Shown here piece after piece: positions 37,132 to 46,136 of a stretch of DNA of 64,000 nt. The position numbers and the translations under genes are program-made. Numbering within the stretch: the stretch's first letter is position 1; every line of letters begins with the position of its first letter. Below the pieces are notes generated by a model. That model had not been told where the DNA came from. It did not search any database and was given only the letters and a program-made list of their open reading frames with translations. Source of the DNA: Endobugula sp047636495 (GTDB taxonomy: Bacteria; Pseudomonadota; Gammaproteobacteria; Pseudomonadales; Cellvibrionaceae); NCBI GenBank assembly GCA_047636495.1, contig JBLILH010000004.1:92270-156269 (forward strand), given 5' to 3'.

Positions 37132-38034
37132 TTATGAATGACTCTTGAAGAATGTATTTTGGGCTGACGCACTAATCGCCACCACGGCTGGGTGGCTCAG
37201 TTTTCTCTGTACTGAAATAGCGTAGTAGCGACAGGAAATTTCATCGCTAACCCCCATTAGTTCAACGCCATGAGTGCGTGCCACTTCTTCTGCTATAAGT
37301 TCTGGTGCTGGAAAAACGCCTAACCCTTTCTGAGCAAAAGCTTTCATTAACGCCGTGTCATCAAACTCACCTTTAATTCGAGGCTGTAGCTTATGTTTCA
37401 TTAACCACCGATCCAAAGCCGTCCTCATTGCACTTTCAGCGCCAGGTAACAGCAGCGGTGCACCATTTAATGATTCTGGAAATGTACCTCTTAATTTTTT
37501 GGCCAGCTCGGGCTCCGCATAAAAAGCCATGGGGCTTTCACCCAATAAGTGGCTAAACCCTTTAATACCTAGTTCAGTGGGTAGCGGTCGATCCGACACA
37601 ATCAGGTCTATTTTGTGAATAGCGATGTCAGCAAATAAAATCTCTAATTTACCTTCTAAGCAAATAAGTTTAACGGGTTCAGGTATTTTAATAGCAGGAG
37701 CCAGTAATCGGTAAGCGATCGACTTAGGAATGACATCAGAAATGCCCACCCGAAATATGAGGTCGCTCTCATCTTGGTGACCATGCATTAATGCCTCAAG
37801 TTCTTTACCAATTTGAAAAATCTCATCCGCGTGGGAAAAAGCCAATTGACCCGCAGATGTTAGCTTTAAGCGTCTACCCACACGATCAAATAAAGCCGTT
37901 CCAAGAGACGCTTCTAGCTCGCTAACCTGACCACTGATAGTTTGTGGCGTCAAATACAACTGCTCAGCAGCTCTAGTGACACCTCCGTATTTCTCTACAT
38001 TCCAAAAATAGTAAAGCTGTTTGTAGTTAATCAT
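37132..38034 (-). CDS. LysR-type regulator, NhaR-like (copy 2)
   Basis: 300 residues, clearly a paralogue of the protein at 34786: same start (INYKQLYYFWNVEKYG), same LTPQTISGQVSELE recognition helix, same FDDTALMKAFAQKGLGVF near the end. It too is divergent from an HPF-like gene, with only 116 bases between the two starts, so it most likely controls that gene. Sodium or pH is the suspected signal by analogy with NhaR. Confidence 0.92.
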   Translation of the reverse strand: MINYKQLYYFWNVEKYGGVTRAAEQLYLTPQTISGQVSELEASLGTALFDRVGRRLKLTSAGQLAFSHADEIFQIGKELEALMHGHQDESDLIFRVGISDVIPKSIAYRLLAPAIKIPEPVKLICLEGKLEILFADIAIHKIDLIVSDRPLPTELGIKGFSHLLGESPMAFYAEPELAKKLRGTFPESLNGAPLLLPGAESAMRTALDRWLMKHKLQPRIKGEFDDTALMKAFAQKGLGVFPAPELIAEEVARTHGVELMGVSDEISCRYYAISVQRKLSHPAVVAISASAQNTFFKSHS

Positions 38035-38150
38035 AAAATCAAGTCATCAGTTTTTAACGAACGAAAGCCATATTATATTCGAATTTACTTTATGTAAATA
38101 GTTGATTGATAATAGCATTACTTCAAAAACTGATGATAGAGGATAGAGTG

Positions 38151-38603
38151 ATGCAAATATTAATACATTCTAATAGTTTTGATATGACTGATTCATTGAG
38201 CGCTCACATCAAGAGTCGCATTAAATCCACCTTGGCTAGATTTAATGGACTGATACGAACAATTGTTGTATCCGTTGTCAATGAAAATGGGTCCAAAGGA
38301 AGATTCGATAAAACCTGCACCATCCGCATTAGAACGGATCAACTATCAGAGTTAGTCGTCCGTGATACAGAAAGTGATGTCTATGCCGCCGTAGGGCGGG
38401 CGGTAGCTAGATCTAAACATGCATTAACGAGACATTTACAACGTGCGCAAGCACTTGATCGTAAGCGTGTAAGATATCAGCAACAGACTATTGGCCACCA
38501 AAAAGATGCCCAGAATTTACACTCTTCAGAACTGGACCTAACGTCTCTTGACGCATATCAACCATACCAGTACGAAGAAATCTTGAGTCGTCATCGTTAT
38601 TAG
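38151..38603 (+). CDS. HPF/RaiA-like ribosome-associated protein (copy 2)
   Basis: 150 residues. Residues 1-100 fit the HPF/RaiA fold (MQILIHSNSFDMTDSLSAHIKSRI, VVSVVNENGSKGRFDKTC, AVGRAVARSKHALTRHL). A polar tail of about 50 residues ends in YEEILSRHRY and has no match I know. The ATG at 38151 is chosen over 38106 because GAGGATAGAG precedes it. It is divergent from NhaR-like copy 2 and followed by a small membrane protein gene. Confidence 0.83.
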   Translation: MQILIHSNSFDMTDSLSAHIKSRIKSTLARFNGLIRTIVVSVVNENGSKGRFDKTCTIRIRTDQLSELVVRDTESDVYAAVGRAVARSKHALTRHLQRAQALDRKRVRYQQQTIGHQKDAQNLHSSELDLTSLDAYQPYQYEEILSRHRY

Positions 38604-38621
38604 AGCGTGACATACAGATCC

Positions 38622-38649
38622 GCTAAGGCCGTTAATTGACCGCCTTAGC
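38622..38649 (+). terminator. Hairpin between HPF-like copy 2 and the small membrane protein gene
   Basis: GCTAAGGC and GCCTTAGC form an 8-bp stem with a 12-base loop. No T run follows, so it may attenuate or process the transcript and not end it. Confidence 0.5.
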
Positions 38650-38684
38650 CCTATCCGAATGACAAGTAAAAAAGAGGGTTTACT

Positions 38685-38912
38685 ATGATTTCCACTGTGA
38701 TTTCCATGATAACTTATATAATAGGCGCGGTATTGTTGGCGGTTATAGGCCTTGCTACGCCAACCTCTATTGCTGAAATCGCCTTTACAGCCTCAACAGA
38801 AATGATTATGCAAGCGCAGCTAGGTGTTTTACTCGCATTAGTGTTTGCGGGTGTTGCTGCTTATGCTTGGCTTTCTAAGCTAGAAACTGCAGCCCACCAA
38901 ACGATCAGATAA
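38685..38912 (+). CDS. Small two-helix membrane protein
   Basis: 75 residues with hydrophobic segments at about 5-27 and 41-63 and short polar ends (SKLETAAHQTIR). An AGAGGG ribosome site lies 7 bases before the ATG. It is 81 bases after HPF-like copy 2 and may share its transcript. No family is recognised. Confidence 0.65.
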   Translation: MISTVISMITYIIGAVLLAVIGLATPTSIAEIAFTASTEMIMQAQLGVLLALVFAGVAAYAWLSKLETAAHQTIR

Positions 38913-39218
38913 GCGTTAGACGTATTAATGTAAAGAGAGCGTGTTGAATGAATTGATTGATTAAGCATTGTCTATAGTACTGGCGGGGGTGATTGATGAC
39001 AGCGACTCTATATCGTTATCTATTTATTGTCTGAGAAAGAAGCCGTTGGCTATTGAGTTAAGAGCTTTTAGAGATAGATGCAAAACGTAACCGTGACTAG
39101 CAGCTTGGCCTTTGATGATACCACGGGTATTCATTCCGTTACCGCCGCAGATCTCGGATTAAACCAGAGCTAGTTGTCATCTATAAATAGTATGGGTGAA
39201 ATGTCATCTACCACTGAT
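38913..39218. other. Convergent intergenic region
   Basis: About 300 bases between two convergent genes. I see no gene, terminator of good quality or repeat. Confidence 0.4.
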
Positions 39219-42200
39219 TTATTGTTTTAGTGCTATATTTTTTTGTGAAATTCGTAACAGTTCGCCGAATTCATCGGCCGCAACCGGCTTGCCGAAAAAA
39301 TATCCCTGCATTTCTGAGCAGCCGTTATCTTGTAGAAATTTCACTTGCTCGTGGGTTTCAACACCTTCGGCAACAACGGTTAAGTGTAAATTTTGGCAGA
39401 GAGAGATAGTGGCTTTAACAATGGCAGCATCATCGGCATCGGTAGTGACGCCGTTGATGAAAGAGCGATCTATTTTTAGGCGATTAATAGGGAAAGTTTT
39501 TAAATAAGCCATAGAAGAGTAGCCTGTACCAAAATCGTCAATAGCGAGCTGAACACCCATAGCATTGAGTTCGTCGAGCACCTTAATAGTCTCTTCCAAA
39601 TTTACCATCATGGCACTTTCGGTGATTTCAAGCTCTAAATTGTCAGCTTTAATATCGTCACGATGAAGGTACTTGGTGACAAGATCGACAATATTCTGCT
39701 TGGTCAGTTGACGTGCAGAAATATTGACGGACATTTTAAGGTCATTCATCCCTTCCGCCCCCCATCTAGCCAGTTGTGCACAGGCTTCGTTGAGTACCCA
39801 TTCCCCTATGTTGCGAATTTGCCCGCTCTCTTCAGCAATAGGGATAAACTCTAAGGGTGGGATAAGCCCGCGTTGCGGATGATTCCAGCGGACTAATGCT
39901 TCGCATCCAATAATGCGTTGGCTGGGGTTATGCACTTGAGGTTGGTAGTGCAGAATAAGCTCACCATTCTCTAGAGCCTTGCGTAAATCTGCTTCTATCG
40001 TTAACCGCTCTGTTGCTAAGCGATTCATGTCTTGGGTAAAAAATTGGTAGTTATTGCGACCGAGCCTTTTTGCTTGGTACATCGCAGAATCGGCATTTTG
40101 TAGCAGTGTTTGTGTGCTCGTACCGTCAAGAGGGTAGGTGCTGATCCCTAGGCTGGCAGAGACAACCACTTCTGTGGTATCGAGCATTAAAGGTTGACTG
40201 AGTGTGTTAATAATTTTTTTAGACACTCGCGCTAAGTCTTCTGTGTTTGCGTAGTTATTAATAAGGATCACAAACTCGTCACCACCAAGACGAGCGACTA
40301 TATCGGTCTCACGTACGAGTTCACGTAATCTATCGGCGGTGGCGCGTAATAATTGGTCACCAGCGGCATGGCCCGAAGCATCGTTAATGTGTTTGAAGTT
40401 GTCAAGATCAAGAAAAATAACAGCTAATATCGTGTGTTGTCGATGGGCATGGGCGATGGCCTTTTCTAACTGTGAATGAAAAGAAGAGCGGTTACACAAT
40501 CCCGTTAACACGTCAAAATGGGCGAGATTAAAAATGTGCTGTTCATCGGCTTTCTTTTCACTGATATCACTAAAGATACTCACAAAATTTACGATATTGC
40601 TGTCGGCATCTTGAACACTGGCGACGGTTTGCCAAACGGCGTAAATATCCCCATTTTTCTTTTTGTTCCACATTTCGCCATACCAATGACCATTGCCGAT
40701 AACCTTCTTCCAGAAATCGCGATAAAAAGTGGCGTCGTGAAGGCCTGACTTGTGGATACGGAAGTTTTCACCTATTAATTCTTCACTACAGTAACCGGTA
40801 ATATGCTCTAAGGTATTATTGACTCGCAGGATATTACCGTTTTTATCAGAGATGGCGATTGCTTGCGCACTTGAATTAAATACAGCCTCAGATAGTTTGC
40901 GTTCCTCTGAACTGGCTTTATGCTTCAGCTCAGAGGCAATACTGCTCGCGTATAAGGCTAATATGGGCTGACTCCATACTTGTACTGTCATCTCTTTATC
41001 GTCCATCACGGCAATAATGCCTAAGGTCTCTCCCGATTGCGTGACGAGCGGTGCGCCAAAATAACTATCTATACCCATCGTTACCAGTAGCTTATCATCG
41101 GGATATCGAGTGGCTGCGTCTTTGGGTACTAGTGTGACTTTTTTATCGATCACACCTTGGCAAGGCGTTCCCTTGAGTGAGTATTTAAAGTTCTTCACAT
41201 AATCGTCGTGCGCCCACACATTCAAGGTTTTGATTGAGTCCATATCGTTATTCACAAAGATGCCGATAAAAGCAAACTTAACCTTGTAGATCGCTGCAAT
41301 ATCTTTTACACATTTGGATAAAAATCGGGTGTGAGAATCAGCCGCAGTGGCGTCTATTAATGCATGCAGAGCATTCATGCTGTTCTTGTGTTCGTCTATT
41401 TCCAGAATGAGTTGCTTGTTGACCTTCTGCAAATCGGTGGCATGGTCGGCAATATGTTCTTCAAATGCCTCTTTATTGCGTTGTAGTTCATTGCTAACAA
41501 GGTGTTTTTCTTTTGCGTGGGCGGCAATAATAAGTATAGTCATCGAGACTAAGGCGATAAAAATTTGTAATAATAATAACGAATAATGAAAGGTTCCGTG
41601 GGAAAACGGTCCGTGATGATTGATGGTAGCGGTAATAGCAACGGCGGATGTAGCCAGTACAAACAAAGTGCTGCCACGTAGGTGAAAACGATATGCAGAC
41701 CAAACGGCCAACGGCATTAAAATAAAGGCGACTGGCGTATTGCTTGCTGCCAAGTAAAACCACGGTGAAAAAAGAATAAGGTATAAGCCGCTCGTTGTCG
41801 TTGCAATGACAGCAATTTCCACCCAGTCAGCTACGTTCAGCTTATTGTATCTAGAGCTGGCCCAGATAAGTAAAAAAGGGGTAACGATTAAGGCGCCCAA
41901 TACATCACCTAGCCACCATGTGAGCCAGAGCATACCGAAGTTGCCACTTATTACTCCGCCAAAATACAAGCTTGATAGACCAATCATAGCTCCCAAAGCA
42001 CAGCCCCCAGCGGCTGCCAGTACAAATACTATAATATTTTTGGGTATATCAAAGAACGTAGCATGGTCTAGGTGGCGCAATAGTGCCGTGGCGATGAGAG
42101 CCTCCAGCGTATTGCCGGTAGCGATACCAAATACTGCTTCTAAGGGAATAGAGGTGGATAAATTGGTTAACAGCGCGCCAATGAATACACCCAGCCATGC

Positions 42201-42371
42201 TTTTCTGCCAAAGTACATCATGGCAGCAATGGCAATACCGGTCGGTAGCCAAACTGGCGAAGTGTTTGACGGCTCAAACGCTAAAGATAAGCTCAGTTTT
42301 CCAGTAAGCAAGCAGAGGCAAGCTAGGAACAGGCAGAGGACAGCATAACGAACGTTAATATTTACTTTCAT
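39219..42371 (-). CDS. MASE1-GAF-PAS-GGDEF-EAL cyclic-di-GMP protein
   Basis: 1050 residues. Residues 1-290 are a multi-helix MASE1 sensor, followed by a GAF domain (about 345-490), a PAS domain (about 500-615), a diguanylate cyclase domain with intact GGDEF and I-site (RETD, five residues before), and an EAL phosphodiesterase domain with EALVRW, NISARQL, ITESAMM, DDFGTGYSS, KIDRSF and AEGVE all intact. Both activities look possible. It stands alone on the minus strand. The signal is unknown. Confidence 0.94.
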   Translation of the reverse strand: MKVNINVRYAVLCLFLACLCLLTGKLSLSLAFEPSNTSPVWLPTGIAIAAMMYFGRKAWLGVFIGALLTNLSTSIPLEAVFGIATGNTLEALIATALLRHLDHATFFDIPKNIIVFVLAAAGGCALGAMIGLSSLYFGGVISGNFGMLWLTWWLGDVLGALIVTPFLLIWASSRYNKLNVADWVEIAVIATTTSGLYLILFSPWFYLAASNTPVAFILMPLAVWSAYRFHLRGSTLFVLATSAVAITATINHHGPFSHGTFHYSLLLLQIFIALVSMTILIIAAHAKEKHLVSNELQRNKEAFEEHIADHATDLQKVNKQLILEIDEHKNSMNALHALIDATAADSHTRFLSKCVKDIAAIYKVKFAFIGIFVNNDMDSIKTLNVWAHDDYVKNFKYSLKGTPCQGVIDKKVTLVPKDAATRYPDDKLLVTMGIDSYFGAPLVTQSGETLGIIAVMDDKEMTVQVWSQPILALYASSIASELKHKASSEERKLSEAVFNSSAQAIAISDKNGNILRVNNTLEHITGYCSEELIGENFRIHKSGLHDATFYRDFWKKVIGNGHWYGEMWNKKKNGDIYAVWQTVASVQDADSNIVNFVSIFSDISEKKADEQHIFNLAHFDVLTGLCNRSSFHSQLEKAIAHAHRQHTILAVIFLDLDNFKHINDASGHAAGDQLLRATADRLRELVRETDIVARLGGDEFVILINNYANTEDLARVSKKIINTLSQPLMLDTTEVVVSASLGISTYPLDGTSTQTLLQNADSAMYQAKRLGRNNYQFFTQDMNRLATERLTIEADLRKALENGELILHYQPQVHNPSQRIIGCEALVRWNHPQRGLIPPLEFIPIAEESGQIRNIGEWVLNEACAQLARWGAEGMNDLKMSVNISARQLTKQNIVDLVTKYLHRDDIKADNLELEITESAMMVNLEETIKVLDELNAMGVQLAIDDFGTGYSSMAYLKTFPINRLKIDRSFINGVTTDADDAAIVKATISLCQNLHLTVVAEGVETHEQVKFLQDNGCSEMQGYFFGKPVAADEFGELLRISQKNIALKQ

Positions 42372-42657
42372 GATATATATTTATTCTAACCTCCGCATAG
42401 AGAGTATAGACAATATGTAATCATCACCTAAGTAAAGCTTACTTAGGCTTAGGTATAAGTATAGATTATTAGTTCAAGCATGGGTTGTTTTTTTAATCGA
42501 TACGTTGATGCGTGGATTGAGATAGTGGCTGTTATAGAGACCTCGTTATACGGAGACTGAGTGAACGAGCTGTGATAAAGACGCCACGAGCATTTCAGAC
42601 AGATTTAATACCGGGAGCGGCTGAGCGTTCACGGTATTAAATTATAGGTATCGTGCG

Positions 42658-43296
42658 TTACACTTTACCAACATGCAAGCCGCATTCGCGGTCTTTCAGT
42701 ACTTTCGTCGGGTCGTTGTAGTCTTCTTCTATCGGCAAGTCGTGTTCAACTAAATACTCTTCTAAATCAAGCTCTGACCAATAGAACATAGGGGCGACTT
42801 TAATTAAGCCAGTAGTAATATCTTGAGTGATGATGTCCAGCGAATCTCTAAAAGGCGTTTGCTCTTTACGGATAGCGGTTAACCATACTTCAGGGGCAAA
42901 CTCACCCATTGCACGACCAAAGGGCTCTAACTTCACTTCACGTGTAAACTCATCGTGTGCTGCTTCGTCATCAATACTCGGAATACCACCATAAACAGTG
43001 GCTCGTCGTTTTGCAGTGACCTTAGGTGTGTAGTAATGCATATCTAAGGTTAAGCGTTTAATCAGCGAGTCAGCAAAACGATAGGTCGCTTCGGTGTTGT
43101 AGCCATGGTCAACGCAGATAACGGGCATAGCCTCATCTTGTGCAGAAGCCATATGTAAAATAGCGGCTTCGTGCGGGCCAAAGTTAGTCGTTACAATGGT
43201 TTTTTTACCTAAACCCAGCGCCCAGCGAATAATCTCGGTGGGGTGTTTATCGCGAAGCTGCTGGTTGATGCTGTCAAAGTCTATGGTGTTGGTCAT
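42658..43296 (-). CDS. cysH: Phosphoadenosine phosphosulfate reductase
   Basis: A 212-residue PAPS reductase-type protein that makes sulfite with thioredoxin. The PP-loop reads TNFGPHEAAILHM, and the C-terminal ECGLH carries the catalytic cysteine. It lacks the paired CC motifs that bind the 4Fe-4S cluster of APS reductases, so PAPS is the likely substrate. It feeds the sulfite reductase encoded at 9.4-11 kb, although the genes are 31 kb apart. Confidence 0.92.
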   Translation of the reverse strand: MTNTIDFDSINQQLRDKHPTEIIRWALGLGKKTIVTTNFGPHEAAILHMASAQDEAMPVICVDHGYNTEATYRFADSLIKRLTLDMHYYTPKVTAKRRATVYGGIPSIDDEAAHDEFTREVKLEPFGRAMGEFAPEVWLTAIRKEQTPFRDSLDIITQDITTGLIKVAPMFYWSELDLEEYLVEHDLPIEEDYNDPTKVLKDRECGLHVGKV

Positions 43297-43673
43297 ATGG
43301 CTCTCATATTAGTTCACAATAAATCATAAAAAAAATTGGTTTCATGGTAAAGCGAGGATAGTAAAATTGAAAGCCAAGCCTTGACAAAAATGTACATGCT
43401 TAAGACTATTTAATTATATTCTTATAATAAACAATCTGTTGGGCGAAGTTCTTTATGTGTATTGTAGTCGTTAAGCTACTGTCGTTAGCGGAGTTTCAAG
43501 CCAATGACTACACAATGCGAGAGTCAGCAGCCAACTAAGTACTGACGAGCCTGCTTTATTCCCCCCGTATTATCGCAAAACTGGTACTATGCGTTTTTTT
43601 AAGCGAATGCATTATTCACTTAATCGACCAAAGTAGACATCCGACCTAACCATCTAATACGAGTAGAAAAGAT
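43297..43673. other. Divergent intergenic region, cysH to yggL
   Basis: 377 bases without a supported gene. It holds the two promoters; no clear operator was seen. Confidence 0.4.
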
Positions 43674-44012
43674 ATGAGTGAAGCTATTAAGCGCAGTAAC
43701 CGTTTACGTAAAAAGCTATATTTAGACGAGTTTGCCATTTTGGGATTCGAGTTTTCCTGCAAAATCGATTTAAGCGTGGAAGCAGATTACGGCCAGTTCT
43801 TTGATAGTTTTGCGGGACAAGTTGAAGAGCGCAACTTATTTGTTAGTCTAGATGGTGACGATGATCAGTTTGAAGGTTTTGTCACTTCCGGTGATCGTTA
43901 TGGATCGGCAACCGAAGAAGACCGTAAAGCGGTTGAAGACGCTTTATCGGCATATAAAATTGTTAGCGAAGTGAAAATCGCTACATTAGTGGACGCTTGT
44001 TACGAGCTGTAG
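43674..44012 (+). CDS. yggL: YggL/DUF469 family ribosome-associated protein
   Basis: A 112-residue acidic protein. SNRLRKKLYLDEFAILGFEF matches the start of E. coli YggL, which binds the 50S subunit. The length agrees with the family (about 108). It is monocistronic, ends at a strong terminator and faces rhlE. Confidence 0.9.
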   Translation: MSEAIKRSNRLRKKLYLDEFAILGFEFSCKIDLSVEADYGQFFDSFAGQVEERNLFVSLDGDDDQFEGFVTSGDRYGSATEEDRKAVEDALSAYKIVSEVKIATLVDACYEL

Positions 44013-44052
44013 AAAGCATCGTTAGCGAATACGCTAAAAATAGAATCAAGAG

Positions 44053-44078
44053 AAGGGCGCTAACTAGCGCCTTTTTTT
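44053..44078 (+). terminator. Rho-independent terminator after yggL
   Basis: GGCGC-TAACTA-GCGCC followed by seven T's, 40 bases after the yggL stop. It overlaps the last codons of the convergent rhlE. Confidence 0.85.
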
Positions 44079-45292
44079 ATGACCGTTTGGCTAGACTTGT
44101 TTTTTCGGTTAACCCGTTGACCGGTTTCAATTTTTTCAACTAAATTGCGACGATTAAACACCTCGTAACCAGAGCGCTTAACACGCTTAATTTTTTGACC
44201 TATCAAGCGCTGAATGGCGTCTAGCGAGCGTTCTTCTTCACGGCTTACTAACGAAATCGCATAGCCTTTGTTACCCGCACGGCCGGTTCGGCCAATTCTG
44301 TGCACATAATCTTCCGCTAAAAACGGTAGGTTATAGTTAATAACGTATTCAAGCCCTTCAATATCTAAGCCACGAGCAGCGACTTCGGTCGCAATTAATA
44401 TTTGAATTTTAGCTGACTTAAAATCCGCCAAGGCGCGGCGTCTAGCGCCTTGGGTTTTATCGCCATGACATATGGCTGCGGCTACTTTGCGTTTTTTGAG
44501 GCTAAGTAAAAGACTGTCTGCTTGTTCTTTAGTGCTGGTAAACACCAGTGCTTGGTACCAGTTATGCTCATCCAGTAAATCATTAAATAGCTCGATTTTT
44601 CTTTTTTCTTCCACCGAATAAATTATATGCTCGACAGTATCAGCCGTCGAATTGGCTTTGCTAACACGGATTTCTTGGTGGCTTTTCAGCACCTTGTGGG
44701 CAAAAGTAGTGACTGCTGGTGACAGCGTGGCTGAAAACAACAGTGTTTGGCGCTGTTTAGAGGTTGCGTTCAATATGGTTTGCACATCGTTCAAAAAACC
44801 CATATCAAGCATACGGTCAGCTTCATCTAAAACAACATACTTAACATTCGCTAAATGGGTGTGGCACTGTGACAACAACTCGAGTAACCGACCGGGGGTC
44901 GCAATAACAATATCGGCACCAGCATTTAACTTAGCCACCTGCTTGCTGATCTTCACGCCGCCATAAGCAGCGATCGTTTTAAACGGTAAATTTTGGGCAT
45001 AAGTGCCAATGGTTTCCGCAAGCTGTTCAGCGAGTTCGCGCGTGGGCGTTAAAATAAGCGTACGTGGTGAGATGGCGTCTTTAGCAGTGGGGGGCTTATC
45101 CATCATCTGCTGCAATATCGGCAATGCAAATGTAGCGGTTTTACCCGTCCCCGTTTGCGCACACGCGAGCACGTCCTTGCCTCTTCGAATAGGCACAATC
45201 GCTTGCTCTTGAATGGGTGTCATCGTGGTATAACCACAGCTATCTAGCGCTTGTTGAATTTCGGGTGATAAGTCGAGTGATGAGAATTTCAT
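44060..45292 (-). CDS. rhlE: DEAD-box ATP-dependent RNA helicase, RhlE type
   Basis: About 410 residues with all helicase motifs: Q motif region (PIQEQAI), AQTGTGKT, PTRELAEQ, VLDEADRMLDMGF, SAT, ATEVAARGLD and HRIGRTGR. The tail is short and basic, as in RhlE. The frame is open to 45361, but MKFSSLDLSPEI at 45292 is the family start; the N-terminal 23 codons are not conserved. Acts in RNA and ribosome remodelling. Confidence 0.94.
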   Translation of the reverse strand: MKFSSLDLSPEIQQALDSCGYTTMTPIQEQAIVPIRRGKDVLACAQTGTGKTATFALPILQQMMDKPPTAKDAISPRTLILTPTRELAEQLAETIGTYAQNLPFKTIAAYGGVKISKQVAKLNAGADIVIATPGRLLELLSQCHTHLANVKYVVLDEADRMLDMGFLNDVQTILNATSKQRQTLLFSATLSPAVTTFAHKVLKSHQEIRVSKANSTADTVEHIIYSVEEKRKIELFNDLLDEHNWYQALVFTSTKEQADSLLLSLKKRKVAAAICHGDKTQGARRRALADFKSAKIQILIATEVAARGLDIEGLEYVINYNLPFLAEDYVHRIGRTGRAGNKGYAISLVSREEERSLDAIQRLIGQKIKRVKRSGYEVFNRRNLVEKIETGQRVNRKNKSSQTVIKKGAS

Positions 45293-46136
45293 TGGGTAAA
45301 CCATTACATAAAAAACCCCATTATAAAGGCTGTGCCGGTAAAAAAGATAATTAATTGTCAAATAGCGCTAATCGATGACTGATAGTTGATAATGTATCGA
45401 TTAGTCAGTTGTCTAGATCAACTAGCGGGAAAAGATATTAATTCCGCTAGTCATGTCAGGGGACGGTGACCATAAAAAATATAGCAACGCACGCAGAAGC
45501 AGGCATAGATAGAATCCACATTATTATTTTTTAGTTTTCTTTCAAATCCAATATACACTATGCGAGACTTTAGCACGCAACGCCCAATAACATTCATTAT
45601 ATTGGGTAAGCGGAGAATAAATAACCGAGAAAAAACTAGCCATGTCGTTGAAAAATCTCAAACAACAAAGCTTAGCCGATGCCTTGACGAGTCGTGCAGA
45701 ATAAAGAATAATAATAAGGATATTAGTATGAATTCTTATTAATGTAAAACATCGGCATAAACAGCTAGATGTTTGATAAATAAGACTTTATTTAATATAG
45801 ATTAAGGCTGAGAGACCTTTCCCTGAGGCTGTGTGTCCCTGGTTATCTACAGACTCCTAGCATCAAAAGCACTCATTATTATAAAAAAAATGGCCTCAGC
45901 TTGGTTGGTGGTGTACCACAACGCGTGTCATGGGAATGATTATTCTTAGTACGCTTCTTGGTTCAGCTGTCAGGCATTGGGAGCATTTCATCTGCTTATA
46001 ATTGACTGACAGGTTGTTTTATTCTTACTGCGACTAGCATTTAGATATTTTATACAACAATACGGTATAACCCCACTAATCCCCCACTAATCCCCCACTA
46101 ATCCCCCACTAATCCAAAACAATGCTAAGCTGAGTA
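45293..46136. other. Divergent intergenic region with an inverted repeat
   Basis: About 840 bases, no supported gene. CTAGCGG...CCGCTAG at about 45422-45450 is a hairpin. An 11-bp tandem repeat sits immediately upstream of the next gene and is listed separately. A 60-codon frame at 45560 lacks any support. Confidence 0.45.
46070..46113. repeat. 11-bp tandem repeat upstream of GGDEF-EAL gene
   Basis: CCCCCACTAAT four times (the first copy with one change). It ends 23 bases before the ATG at 46137, within the probable leader, and could affect promoter spacing or translation. Confidence 0.9.

Noticed and set aside
45560..45742. 60-codon plus-strand reading frame
   Set aside because: Low-complexity, no ribosome site, no similarity; likely chance.
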